NCBI GenBank assembly: GCA_934182465.1
Contig: CAKPRG010000003.1
Span: forward strand, 1-64,000
Direction of reading: 5' to 3'
Source: an uncultured Clostridia bacterium
GTDB lineage: Bacteria; Bacillota; Clostridia; TANB77; CAG-508
DNA: 64,000 bases
Part shown: positions 38,078 through 46,120 of the stretch, in pieces
Layout: each line of letters starts with the position of its first letter
How positions within the stretch are numbered: the first letter of the stretch is position 1
Position numbers and translations under genes: made by a program
The notes under the pieces: model-generated
Told to the model about the DNA's origin: nothing
Databases searched by the model: none
Seen by the model: only the letters and a program-made list of their open reading frames with translations

Positions 38078-38106
38078 ATTATAGCATTACTTATTTTAGA
38101 GTGCAA
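38078..38106 (-). promoter_or_regulatory. Sigma-A promoter of the sortase operon
   Basis: On the minus strand a -35 TTGCAC (38101-38106), a 17-bp spacer and a -10 TATAAT (38078-38083) are present. The predicted start near 38071 gives a leader of about 27 nt to the ATG at 38044. Confidence 0.7.
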
Positions 38107-38209
38107 GTGTTTTTATCGTTTTTTTGTTGTTAATTTTTTACAAATTTAATTTATTTTTTAATTAATAATTTTAATGCTATTTTATAAATAAAAATTTTAC
38201 TTTTATATT

Positions 38210-39397
38210 TTAATTTTTTGCCTCATTTAAGGCTTTATATGCTTTATTGCAAATCCATTTTACTATTTTTTCAATAGTAGCTTTATAAATTCCAGCAATT
38301 ATTATACTTGCTAAAAATACCCATATTGCTGTTATAAGACTAATTTTTGCTACTTCTTTATATGTAAATATATTTTTTATGTATGTCCAATATGCAGATT
38401 TTCCATATTCCCTAATTAGCATATTGTCGTGTATTAAATATATAAGCATTGTTAATGAAGATATTTTGTTTATTTCTTTTATATAAAAACTTGTAGTATT
38501 TACTATATTAAAAATAGAAATTGATATTAATAAAATTAATGGATTATATATATTTGCCATTGCTAACATTTTTTCAGCAAAATATTCTTCTTTAGTGCCA
38601 AGCATATTTATTGTTACTATTGAAAGTATAAGCATAAATGAACTAACTAGCAAAGTAAAAAAATTCAACATTTTTGAATTACTATAGCTTTTTAAATATT
38701 TCTTAAAATATGCAACTATAAAATAAATTAAAATTACTCCTAAAATGTCGTTACTTATTGGTACAAATAGCTCTGCTACTAAATTTACAATATAAAATAT
38801 TGCAATTCCTAAATCTATTAATAATAGTTTTCTTTTACTTAACTCATCTATAATTTTATTTAACCATGGATGTATTAAATAATAAAGAATATATGTAGAT
38901 ATAAACCAATTATTTTTAAGTGTAATCGGCATAAATTGTTCTATTAAGCAATCTGTTTTTACATTTACTTTTAATGCTACAAAAATTACAACATTAATCA
39001 TTGATATTGTAAAAACATCAACAAACATACACATAGCTTTTTGTATTTTAACCTTCTTACTATCTAATAAAAAATATGCTGATGATATAATAAAAATTAG
39101 ATTTCCTACTTGCCCTAAATATCTAAATATTAATAGTATAAATTGTTGATTATTTTCAATTACTTTATCTAAATTAATACTATTTGCTGTGTCTGCAATC
39201 CACCAAAATGGTACTGTATGACTTAGAACTATTAAAAACATTGCAAAAATTTTTAATAGTTCTATGCTTGAATTTCTATTTTTATTTTTACTATTTTTTA
39301 TGCTGTGAACATTTTCTTCTTGATTTTTTATTTTTTCTTTATTACTGATATTTTCTACTTTTGATTCAGTAATTTCTTGTTCTTTAGTTATCTCCAA
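38210..39397 (-). CDS. Acyltransferase 3 family membrane protein
   Basis: This 395-residue membrane protein has about ten helices. The family N-terminal motif SSIELLKIFAMFLIVLSHT carries the conserved His. A charged N-terminal extension of about 45 residues precedes it. Such enzymes O-acylate cell-surface sugars (the OafA/WecH group), and the acceptor here is unknown. The start is TTG at 39397 with AGGAG upstream. Its 5' end abuts the AbiE module, so the gene would lie just outside that insertion. Confidence 0.88.
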   Translation of the reverse strand: MEITKEQEITESKVENISNKEKIKNQEENVHSIKNSKNKNRNSSIELLKIFAMFLIVLSHTVPFWWIADTANSINLDKVIENNQQFILLIFRYLGQVGNLIFIISSAYFLLDSKKVKIQKAMCMFVDVFTISMINVVIFVALKVNVKTDCLIEQFMPITLKNNWFISTYILYYLIHPWLNKIIDELSKRKLLLIDLGIAIFYIVNLVAELFVPISNDILGVILIYFIVAYFKKYLKSYSNSKMLNFFTLLVSSFMLILSIVTINMLGTKEEYFAEKMLAMANIYNPLILLISISIFNIVNTTSFYIKEINKISSLTMLIYLIHDNMLIREYGKSAYWTYIKNIFTYKEVAKISLITAIWVFLASIIIAGIYKATIEKIVKWICNKAYKALNEAKN

Positions 39398-39427
39398 AAT
39401 TTTTCTCCTAATTTTATTATTTTAACA

Positions 39428-39447
39428 ATTAAATGCAAAGCAAATTT
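39428..39447 (+). repeat. 20-bp direct repeat, left end of the AbiE module
   Basis: ATTAAATGCAAAGCAAATTT is identical to 40984-41003. This copy covers the last codons and stop of the AbiEii toxin gene. The two copies bracket the toxin-antitoxin pair and nothing else. Confidence 0.7.
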
Positions 39448-40292
39448 TTAGTTATTTGTTCAAAGAAATCTTTAGACCATAGATTTAATGAATCTTTATC
39501 TTTTATAAACATTATAACATCATCTTTAGCATCTGAATAATCAATTTCTTCAAATTTATTATTTAATAATTTTTTCAAAGTATCAATAGTAAATTCATCA
39601 TCACGACTTAAAACATTTGAATCAATAAGCTTTTCTTTCACAAGTTCAATATTTACTTTAGCATTTTTGGATATATAAAAAACATAATCGTATAAATCTC
39701 TTCCTTTTGTTCTATACTGCCAATTTCTACACAATATAGCATGAATTTTTCCTGCAAACAAAGAACTTTCATCATATAATCGCACTTGATGTGGTGATGG
39801 CAATAGCTTGTATTTTATTTCATATTTAGCTCCTACTGGAGGGTTAATATCAACTTCAAATTTAATCTTTATATTTTTTAAAGATGTAGTGTTTTGCATG
39901 TTTTCATTTGGAAAAAACATCAATATATGTTCTTTTGTATCTCCTTTTAAAAACGCTGATGTTATATTAGAATCTTTTGTTTTTATTTTCTCACTAACAG
40001 TTAAGTTCAGTCCATAAGCTTGGACTTCTTTTTCAATAAAGCTAAAATACTTACTTAAATCAAAGTTTGGATTAGGTTTTAATAGTGCAAAATCCAAATC
40101 TTCTGAGAAACGATTTAAGCCATAAAATATTCTTAAAGCTGTTCCACCATAAAAAGCAGCTTCATCAAAAAATCCTCCCCTGCTCAAACCAGATAATACT
40201 ATTTCTTGAATAATTTCTTTCATTGCATTAGTTTCATCAATAGTATTTTTAATTTTATATTTACTTAGCATTATTTGTAATACACTATTCAT
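39429..40292 (-). CDS. abiEii: AbiEii-type nucleotidyltransferase toxin
   Basis: This 287-residue toxin belongs to the type IV AbiE family, in which the toxin transfers nucleotides to RNA and limits phage growth by abortive infection. The nucleotidyltransferase motif FYGGTALRIFYGLNRFSEDLDF (GS-like GGTALR, then DxD) lies near residues 46-67. Further family blocks are the late KIHAILCRNWQYRTKGRDLYD region. It follows its antitoxin with an 8-nt overlap and has AGGAGGA as SD. Its last codons form one of two 20-bp repeats. Confidence 0.92.
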   Translation of the reverse strand: MNSVLQIMLSKYKIKNTIDETNAMKEIIQEIVLSGLSRGGFFDEAAFYGGTALRIFYGLNRFSEDLDFALLKPNPNFDLSKYFSFIEKEVQAYGLNLTVSEKIKTKDSNITSAFLKGDTKEHILMFFPNENMQNTTSLKNIKIKFEVDINPPVGAKYEIKYKLLPSPHQVRLYDESSLFAGKIHAILCRNWQYRTKGRDLYDYVFYISKNAKVNIELVKEKLIDSNVLSRDDEFTIDTLKKLLNNKFEEIDYSDAKDDVIMFIKDKDSLNLWSKDFFEQITKNLLCI

Positions 40293-40875
40293 TTATATTC
40301 CTCCTAATATACTTATATAATAAATTAACATTAGTACAATGATATGAATTGGCCAATATCTCTATATCCACAATATTTAATTTAATAAATTCATCATAAT
40401 CAATTCTTAAATCATCAAATAAAACTATTTCTAGTTCTTGCATATTTTTAATAGGATTTAAAGTATAAAGTTTATCACATAATGCTTTTTCAGGTGTGGC
40501 AATCTGAAATTTATATTCGCCTTCACTTACTAAATTTATTCCTAATGGATATACATTTTTTGGAACATCTCTATATAAAAATGTGCCAAATGCATTATTA
40601 TACATCTTTTTCTTCTTTTTATTACATGTTGCACTTGTAAACGCTGTTACTTTTTCTGGTATTAATCCGTAATATGATAATGCAAACTCAAATGATAAAT
40701 ATGATGGTCCATATATACTTCCAGCTAATAAATATCCATTTACATTTGCATTTGTTTCATATAAACCATTAATTATTTTTATTAGATTTCCATTTTTTAC
40801 TTCTCTACAAATTTTAGTGTTTTTGTTAGAATATTTCTGCATAGAAAGTTTTACTATTTCATTCGTTAATATCAT
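40285..40875 (-). CDS. abiEi: AbiEi-type antitoxin
   Basis: This antitoxin of about 196 residues has an N-terminal winged-helix region (KLSMQKYSNKNTKICREVKNG) and the AbiEi core (YLLAGSIYGPSYLSFEFALSYYGLIPE, then QIATPEKALCDKLY). AbiEi proteins bind their own promoter and repress the operon. The frame extends to 40923, but the ATG at 40875 is preceded by AAGAGGTGAT, so I start there. It is transcribed before the toxin. Confidence 0.92.
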   Translation of the reverse strand: MILTNEIVKLSMQKYSNKNTKICREVKNGNLIKIINGLYETNANVNGYLLAGSIYGPSYLSFEFALSYYGLIPEKVTAFTSATCNKKKKKMYNNAFGTFLYRDVPKNVYPLGINLVSEGEYKFQIATPEKALCDKLYTLNPIKNMQELEIVLFDDLRIDYDEFIKLNIVDIEILANSYHCTNVNLLYKYIRRNINE

Positions 40876-40983
40876 ATTATCACCTCTTTTTATCATTATA
40901 CGATATTTTCTGGTGAAAATCAAGTATTTTACTTTTTAAATTTTTATTTATTATATATTATATTATACTTATTTTTATATTTT

Positions 40984-41003
40984 ATTAAATGCAAAGCAAA
41001 TTT
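40984..41003 (+). repeat. 20-bp direct repeat, right end of the AbiE module
   Basis: It is identical to 39428-39447 and lies in the gap between the antitoxin start and the 3' end of the NTPase gene. Recombination between the copies would remove both AbiE genes cleanly. Confidence 0.7.
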
Positions 41004-41014
41004 ATTTTAAGTAA

Positions 41015-41548
41015 TTATCTCCACAAATCACCATTTATATGTTTTGTTAAAGCAACTATAAATGCATTTCTAGTTAAATCTATTCTTGAAATTACATCAT
41101 GTGTTAAAAAATTAACTCCACCTTTTCCTTTTGAAAGACCATTTCCTGAAAATAATCTATCCATTACTTTTCCTAGGTCAGTTTCTTTTATTTCTTTTAT
41201 GTACTTTTCTGGGATAGGAAATCCTTGACTTGTACCACAACTTACTAATCCATTTTTGTCTTCTATTACTGCAGCATTGAATTCAATCCATTCTTCACAT
41301 AAAAGATTTTGAATTCCACCTTCACTTGCTATATAAAAATCTGCTTCAATATTGTTTTCTTTAGCATATTTTTTCAAATTTTTTACTCTATTTTTAGCTC
41401 CTTCAAAAATTTCTTTATTAAAAGGTTGATCACTTACTTCTGATTCTACTGGTATTCCTATTATTTCAACGTTTTCAAAATATTTTTCAAAAGCTTCTTT
41501 TGCTCCTTGGATTTTTCCTGGATTTTTTGTTCCCATTAATATTTTCAT
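41015..41548 (-). CDS. DUF84 inosine/xanthosine triphosphatase (YjjX-like)
   Basis: This 177-residue cytoplasmic NTPase probably cleans damaged purine nucleotides (ITP/XTP). The start MKILMGTKNPGKIQGAKEAF and the blocks PVESEVSDQPF, IASEGGIQ and LSKGKGGVNFLTHDVISRID are typical of the DUF84 family. Length is usual. SD is AAGGAGAG. It lies between the AbiE module and the Fic gene and looks like resident chromosome. Confidence 0.88.
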   Translation of the reverse strand: MKILMGTKNPGKIQGAKEAFEKYFENVEIIGIPVESEVSDQPFNKEIFEGAKNRVKNLKKYAKENNIEADFYIASEGGIQNLLCEEWIEFNAAVIEDKNGLVSCGTSQGFPIPEKYIKEIKETDLGKVMDRLFSGNGLSKGKGGVNFLTHDVISRIDLTRNAFIVALTKHINGDLWR

Positions 41549-41631
41549 AGTTTTCTCTCCTTGATTACAAAATATAATATTTTTGTATTGATATCTTTTT
41601 TACTTGCTTTTCCTCTATTTAATCTTCATCC

Positions 41632-42567
41632 CTATTTTAAATAATACCTTATCATATTTGCATATTGGTCTTGTGCATTTAAACAAGTATCTATCAAATA
41701 GCCTTTTTCTGTTTTATTTTGATATTCCTTTAATCCTCTATAATAAAATAATTTATCTTTGTCTAATATAATAAATGGAATTATATTATTTTTTAAACAT
41801 TCTTTAAATGCGATTATTCTCCCTATTCTTCCATTACCATCTTGAAAAGGATGTATTTTTTCAAGCCTTGCATGAAATTCTATTATCTCTTTTATAGTAA
41901 CTTTTGATAAACTATTGTACCATTCCATTAATTTTTGCATATCTTTTGCTACTTGTTTTGGTGATGATGTCTTCATACTTCCTGCTTCATTAGCTAATTT
42001 TTTATATTCACCAACATTAAACCATTCTTTTCTGCTATCCATTGTTCCTTCTTTTAAAATTCTGTGAAAATCTTTCATCATTTCCTCAGTCAATTCTTTA
42101 TCAGCATTATCTAACATATAATCTACTAATTTAAAATGATTTGATGTTTCAAGTATATCATCAACACTTGCAACAGTTTGACCTTCAAATAAGATTGTAT
42201 TTGTTTCATATATATATCTTGTTTGCTCTTCTGTTAACTTACTTCCTTCAATATGGTTTGTGTTATATGCAAATAAAATTTGCGTATTATGATATAAATT
42301 TCCCTTTAATCCCATTTCTTTTTGTTCTCTTAATGTTTCTAATACATTGATTTGACTAATATCAAACTCTTCTTCATCTTTTATTAATTCATCGACTGTT
42401 ATATTAAATATTTCTGCTAATCTTTTTAAAGATTCGATATTAGGTTCAATCATTCCCAACTCATATTTAGATATTGTCCCAGGTTCAACTTCTAATATTT
42501 CAGCAATATCTTTTTGAGTCATTTTATTTAATTCTCTATACTCTTTTATGTTATTTCCAATACTCAT
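41632..42567 (-). CDS. fic: HTH-Fic protein with inhibitory motif
   Basis: This 311-residue fusion has an XRE-type helix-turn-helix (5-60) on a Fic AMP-transferase domain. The catalytic motif HPFQDGNGRIGR (239-250) is intact. The class II inhibitory motif [S/T]xxxE[G/N] is seen as TNHIEG (103-108), so E107 should block ATP productively and the enzyme is auto-inhibited. SD is AAGGAG. The HTH suggests that it binds its own promoter. It could be a toxin or a regulator that modifies a host protein; the target is unknown. Confidence 0.93.
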   Translation of the reverse strand: MSIGNNIKEYRELNKMTQKDIAEILEVEPGTISKYELGMIEPNIESLKRLAEIFNITVDELIKDEEEFDISQINVLETLREQKEMGLKGNLYHNTQILFAYNTNHIEGSKLTEEQTRYIYETNTILFEGQTVASVDDILETSNHFKLVDYMLDNADKELTEEMMKDFHRILKEGTMDSRKEWFNVGEYKKLANEAGSMKTSSPKQVAKDMQKLMEWYNSLSKVTIKEIIEFHARLEKIHPFQDGNGRIGRIIAFKECLKNNIIPFIILDKDKLFYYRGLKEYQNKTEKGYLIDTCLNAQDQYANMIRYYLK

Positions 42568-42716
42568 AATATCACTCCTTTTTATCTTTGTATATTATAT
42601 CATATTGTTTCTAAAAAAGATAGTTGTTATGTGTTTTTTCTTTTTTTATTCCCAAAGCGATATCTTTTTTTACCATCTACTGTAATTTCTTATTTTACAT
42701 CATTAGAGTAATTTAA

Positions 42717-43092
42717 TCAGTAAAATTCATTTATATATTTTCCTAGTTTTTTTCCTTTTGTAATCTTCATATTTTACGCCAGTCAAATCCAATTGTTCTT
42801 TGAATTCTTATTTTAATCCTTGCTCTATAAATTTCTTAACTACCTCTTCTGGAAAAAGATTTTCTATTTCTCTAACTTCTAATTTATATATCTTATCATC
42901 TAAAGCTTCTTCTAATTTTTTATATCTAGCAAGTTTCTCTCCATTAGTTTCTTCCATACCATCATCATCTAAAGTTATTAAAAAATCTGGATTTATTTTT
43001 TCTGCTTTTGTTATAAATTCCTGTGTGTTTTCTTCTGATATTTCATCATTTTGTCCAAAGTCAATTAATTTAATATTTGCTCCTTTTATTAT
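42717..43092 (-). pseudogene. Decayed 3' end of an OLD/AAA-type ATPase gene
   Basis: No intact frame remains, but a minus-strand translation reads DFLITLDDDGMEETNGEKL, then YKLEVREIENLFPEEVVKKF, which matches the TOPRIM-side C-terminus of OLD-family/AAA defence ATPases. A TAA at 42808-42810 interrupts it. The same frame goes on (EFKEQLDLTGVKYEDY) to an A7 run (42747-42753), where loss of one base would restore KLGKYINEFY and a stop. There is no start codon, and an in-frame stop lies just upstream. So it has truncation, a nonsense change and a frameshift. The rest of the 643-bp gap 42568-43210 shows no gene. Confidence 0.6.
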
Positions 43093-43163
43093 TTAAAATA
43101 TATTATATCTATTTATTACTTTATCACACATATATACATTTTTCAATCTATCGAAAGCAGTAG
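43088..43163 (-). promoter_or_regulatory. Duplicated promoter cassette, copy 1
   Basis: Most positions match 46917-46994. On the minus strand it holds TTGAAA (43141-43146), a 17-bp spacer and TAAAGT (43118-43123), all kept in both copies. Here the cassette runs straight into the decayed ATPase fragment, so it now reads into no intact gene. Confidence 0.6.
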
Positions 43164-43210
43164 TCTGAAACATAATATTTTTTTAAATTGATTTTGATAA
43201 TAATTAGAAA

Positions 43211-43528
43211 TTAAAAGTTATTTTTTATGTAATTTTTATAAAATGATTTAAAATTTCTTTTTACATGAATAATAAAATGAATATAAATAATTTTCGAATT
43301 TTCTTGAACTTCATAAACTATACGATAACTTTTATAAATAAGTTCTCTAAGTTGTGTAAATTTGATTTCCAAAACTACTTTTCCTAAATATGGATTTTTA
43401 TTTAATTCATATATACGAACGTAGATTTTTTCTAAAGTTTCATTTGCATATATAATCGAATCATACGATATATATTCAAATATTTCTTCTAAATCCTTTT
43501 GTGCCTCATTTGATATCAAAATTTTCAT
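43211..43528 (-). CDS. ParE/RelE-superfamily toxin
   Basis: This 105-residue toxin is likely a gyrase inhibitor or mRNA interferase of the ParE/RelE fold. ISNEAQKDLEEIFEYIS at the N-terminus and LRELIYKSYRIVYEVQENSKIIYIHFIIHVKR match the family strands, including the final basic residues. The C-terminal tail is Lys/Asn/Phe-rich. It overlaps the upstream antitoxin gene by 23 nt, the classical arrangement. ParE is preferred because of the LRELIYKSYRIVYE block. Confidence 0.88.
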   Translation of the reverse strand: MKILISNEAQKDLEEIFEYISYDSIIYANETLEKIYVRIYELNKNPYLGKVVLEIKFTQLRELIYKSYRIVYEVQENSKIIYIHFIIHVKRNFKSFYKNYIKNNF

Positions 43529-43703
43529 ATTTTTCTCTCAACCTCGCTTTTGAAGCCTCGACAGTAAATACTCTATTATTTTTTATATCGTTCTGACTAT
43601 TTTGTAATTTAGAAAGCAAATACAAAATATATTCATCACTAATATTCTCATTATTTGATATAGTTTTAACTGTTTCTGGCATTTTTCTATTTTTATTAAT
43701 CAT
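43506..43703 (-). CDS. Antitoxin partner of the ParE-like toxin
   Basis: This 65-residue protein has a predicted helical N-terminus (MPETVKTISNNENISDEYILYLLSKLQ) and a C-terminal toxin-binding tail (FTVEASKARLREKYENF). I do not see a standard DNA-binding ribbon, so the family is not certain. The identification rests on size, order (antitoxin first) and overlap with the toxin gene. SD is AAAGGAAAG. Confidence 0.75.
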   Translation of the reverse strand: MINKNRKMPETVKTISNNENISDEYILYLLSKLQNSQNDIKNNRVFTVEASKARLREKYENFDIK

Positions 43704-43810
43704 ATCTATTACTTTCCTTTCTTATTTTGTACACATATAATATACTATAGCATACTTGTACTAAAAATTCCATGAGTTTTAAAAAAAGTTATATATTTTC
43801 AATTTTCACA

Positions 43811-44461
43811 TTATGGATTACATACACTGCAAGGCGTATATCCTTCGGCAATAGCAGAATTCTTGTCTTTTGCAATTTTGCTCTTTTTTAAATATTTACA
43901 ACCACTTGCATGATATTTCTTTCCTGTATCAGTTACATATACTGTATATGAATTATTAGTTGTAACTGTACTAGTTGCTTGTTTTGAATAAGTAGATGTT
44001 GATGAATTAGAAGTTGTAGTTGTAGAAGAAGTTTTACTAGCACTACTTATTTTATTATTTAATTCTTCATTTTGACTAGTTAGTTCTTTAACTTTTGAAT
44101 TTAAATTTTCTTTTTCATTATTCAAATTTGTAATTTGAAAATTTAAGTTTTGTTTTTCAGAATTCAATGAATTCACTTGCTGTTCTAATTCAGATATTTT
44201 TGAATCTTTTTCTTTTGACTGATTTTCTATTTTTTGAATTTTGTTCTCTAAATTATGAACTTCATTTTCTAATGATTGATTTTGAGAAACAATATTATTC
44301 ATTTCTACTATTTGATTTTCTAAATTTGCTTCATTACTAATTACATTATTTACATTTGAATTTGCTGGTTGATTTATAGTACAAGCCATTACAAATAATA
44401 CTGATAAAATAATTATTGCAATATTTTTCTTATCTTTTAAAAATGATTTTTTACTTTCCAT
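43811..44461 (-). CDS. Putative lipoprotein with coiled coil and Ada-like zinc domain
   Basis: This 216-residue protein has a hydrophobic N-terminus ending VMAC (C27), a likely lipobox. A long Asn/Glu/Gln-rich coiled coil (about 40-140) and a Ser/Thr linker follow. The C-terminal 37 residues carry KKYHASGCKYLKKS and YTPCSVC, giving H184, C188, C211 and C214. This is the metal-site pattern seen in Ada-like domains attached to secreted nucleases. It would hold a zinc site away from the membrane on a stalk. Its role is unknown, and a shorter cousin lies at 47212. Confidence 0.75.
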   Translation of the reverse strand: MESKKSFLKDKKNIAIIILSVLFVMACTINQPANSNVNNVISNEANLENQIVEMNNIVSQNQSLENEVHNLENKIQKIENQSKEKDSKISELEQQVNSLNSEKQNLNFQITNLNNEKENLNSKVKELTSQNEELNNKISSASKTSSTTTTSNSSTSTYSKQATSTVTTNNSYTVYVTDTGKKYHASGCKYLKKSKIAKDKNSAIAEGYTPCSVCNP

Positions 44462-44553
44462 ATTTAATTCCCCCGACTAATTAAAATAACTTAAACTTCA
44501 TTTGCTTATTTTTATATCTTCTATACTTAAAATATCTGCAAAAACATCTGCTC

Positions 44554-44721
44554 TTATATTTCATTTATCTGGTAATATGTTACTTCATCTTCTTTTATTG
44601 AATACCATGTTTTTGTCTTTACTGTATATTCTTCAGTTTTTATAATTATTTTAGTATTTTCTTTTAATTTATTAATTAATTCTTCAATATTATCATTCTT
44701 TCTTAATTTAATTTTATACAT
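44554..44721 (-). CDS. Small hypothetical protein (55 residues)
   Basis: The frame reads MYKIKLRKNDNIEELINKLK, then a beta-like KIIIKTEEYTVK and a Trp-Tyr segment, to TAA. The ATG follows the 256-residue gene by 9 nt, suggesting an operon, although the SD is weak. A decayed copy of the central part (47146-47205) encodes NKIIIKVEEYAIKEK, and conservation of the amino acids supports real coding. The family is unknown. Confidence 0.6.
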   Translation of the reverse strand: MYKIKLRKNDNIEELINKLKENTKIIIKTEEYTVKTKTWYSIKEDEVTYYQINEI

Positions 44722-44730
44722 ATAATTTTT

Positions 44731-45501
44731 CTATAATAATTTAAAGTAAAATACCTTTAATGAATTATTACTCATAATTAATGAAATTAATATAATTGCA
44801 ATACATATTATTGCAACTACTAAAAATGGAGTTATTTTATTTTTCTCGTCTTTTTTATTTAGTATATAATCAATAAAGAAAAATATAGCAGTTATTGATA
44901 ATATTAAACTTGCATTTACTATAACAACTTTAAAAATAGTTGTATCAGTATTCATTACACTAATATTGCTTATAATTAAACCAATTATTGCTGAAAATAA
45001 ACCCATTATTGAAATAATTTCTTTTGTACTGTCATCAAGTTTCTTTTTTAATTCTTTATTTTTATCTTGTAATTTAAAAATCTCATCTTGTAATTTTAAA
45101 AATTCATCTTTTATTTTATAGATATCTTTAATAGATTCATTTAATATTTCATTTTCATAAAATTTCAAAAAATAAACTCCATCTTTTTTTAAATAATCTA
45201 TATACCAATTTAACATTTCATCGTTCATACTTGGCTTTATATTTGTTGAAGTAAAATCAATTTTATTTCTTATATAATTATTTATAACCAAATATTTTAA
45301 ATAATCAGTTTCATCTAATTTTTCATTATATTTTTCATTATATTCTTTGATATAATTATCAAATTTTTCTTTTTCAACTTTAATTTTATAATCATTTTCT
45401 GTATACAACTCATATAAAAATTTCATATGATTAATATTTTTATATTTATTATTTATTTTATCACATTCAACAAAACTTGGCATATATTCTTTATTTTCCA
45501 T
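44731..45501 (-). CDS. Coiled-coil membrane protein (256 residues)
   Basis: No family is recognised. The soluble N-terminal part (1-120) is charged and helical. A coiled coil follows (about 122-158; DEFLKLQDEIFKLQDKNKEL), then three membrane helices (about 163-183, 190-214 and 222-243). A soluble sensor joined by a coiled coil to a small membrane bundle is a layout known from membrane effectors of abortive-infection systems, but this is only analogy. SD is AGAGGT. It lies 106 bp after the nuclease-partner gene. Confidence 0.75.
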   Translation of the reverse strand: MENKEYMPSFVECDKINNKYKNINHMKFLYELYTENDYKIKVEKEKFDNYIKEYNEKYNEKLDETDYLKYLVINNYIRNKIDFTSTNIKPSMNDEMLNWYIDYLKKDGVYFLKFYENEILNESIKDIYKIKDEFLKLQDEIFKLQDKNKELKKKLDDSTKEIISIMGLFSAIIGLIISNISVMNTDTTIFKVVIVNASLILSITAIFFFIDYILNKKDEKNKITPFLVVAIICIAIILISLIMSNNSLKVFYFKLL

Positions 45502-45607
45502 ACTATTACCTCTAATATATTAATTTAAATACCTATTTTATTATTATTTTGTATATTTTCATTTATATTATTTTATTAATTTTCTTTAGTATAGGATTTA
45601 TATTTAT

Positions 45608-46120
45608 TTACTCATCTGATTCCAAATTAATTGTCATTAAACCATTTATTACTTCTCTTAATTTATTTGTGTTTAAAATATTTATTAAAACTTCTTTGTA
45701 TTTTTTTTCGTCTTCACACGTAATTCTTGTACTACATCCCAGTTCTTTTGCAATATCATCATCAATTATAACTCTTACTGGATATGGATATATATCATTT
45801 TCAACAAAACAAAATCTATATTTATATTTTGGTGTATTGATTCCAGTAATATATAATTCGTATGTAAATTTACTATTTTTTGATACTTCTCCTAAATAGT
45901 CTTCAACTACAGTTGACTTAAATGCAGATTTAAAATCAGTTAAGTTGGCCAATGCTCCTGCTACAGAATTCATATCTGCAATACTTTGATCATATTTTTC
46001 AACCTTAGCAATAACTAATTTATTTGTAAGTTCATATAATTGATTACAATATTCAATTGCTATATCTTTTGGATATATAACTTTTGAATTTTCAAAATTT
46101 CCTTTCCATACACTATCCAT
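45608..46120 (-). CDS. Hypothetical partner of the EEP-fold protein
   Basis: This 170-residue protein of mixed alpha/beta character has no membrane segment and no family I can name. It starts within the end of the nuclease-like gene (8-nt overlap), which implies coupled translation and a joint function such as inhibitor, sensor or substrate adaptor. The central FTYELYITGINTPKYKYRF strand region and the PYPVRVIIDDDIAKEL segment look well folded. Confidence 0.75.
   Translation of the reverse strand: MDSVWKGNFENSKVIYPKDIAIEYCNQLYELTNKLVIAKVEKYDQSIADMNSVAGALANLTDFKSAFKSTVVEDYLGEVSKNSKFTYELYITGINTPKYKYRFCFVENDIYPYPVRVIIDDDIAKELGCSTRITCEDEKKYKEVLINILNTNKLREVINGLMTINLESDE

Noticed and set aside
42800..43096. 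98-codon plus-strand open frame
   Set aside because: It lies antisense to the decayed ATPase fragment, has no SD, and its Ser/Phe-rich product is what the complement of that coding sequence gives.
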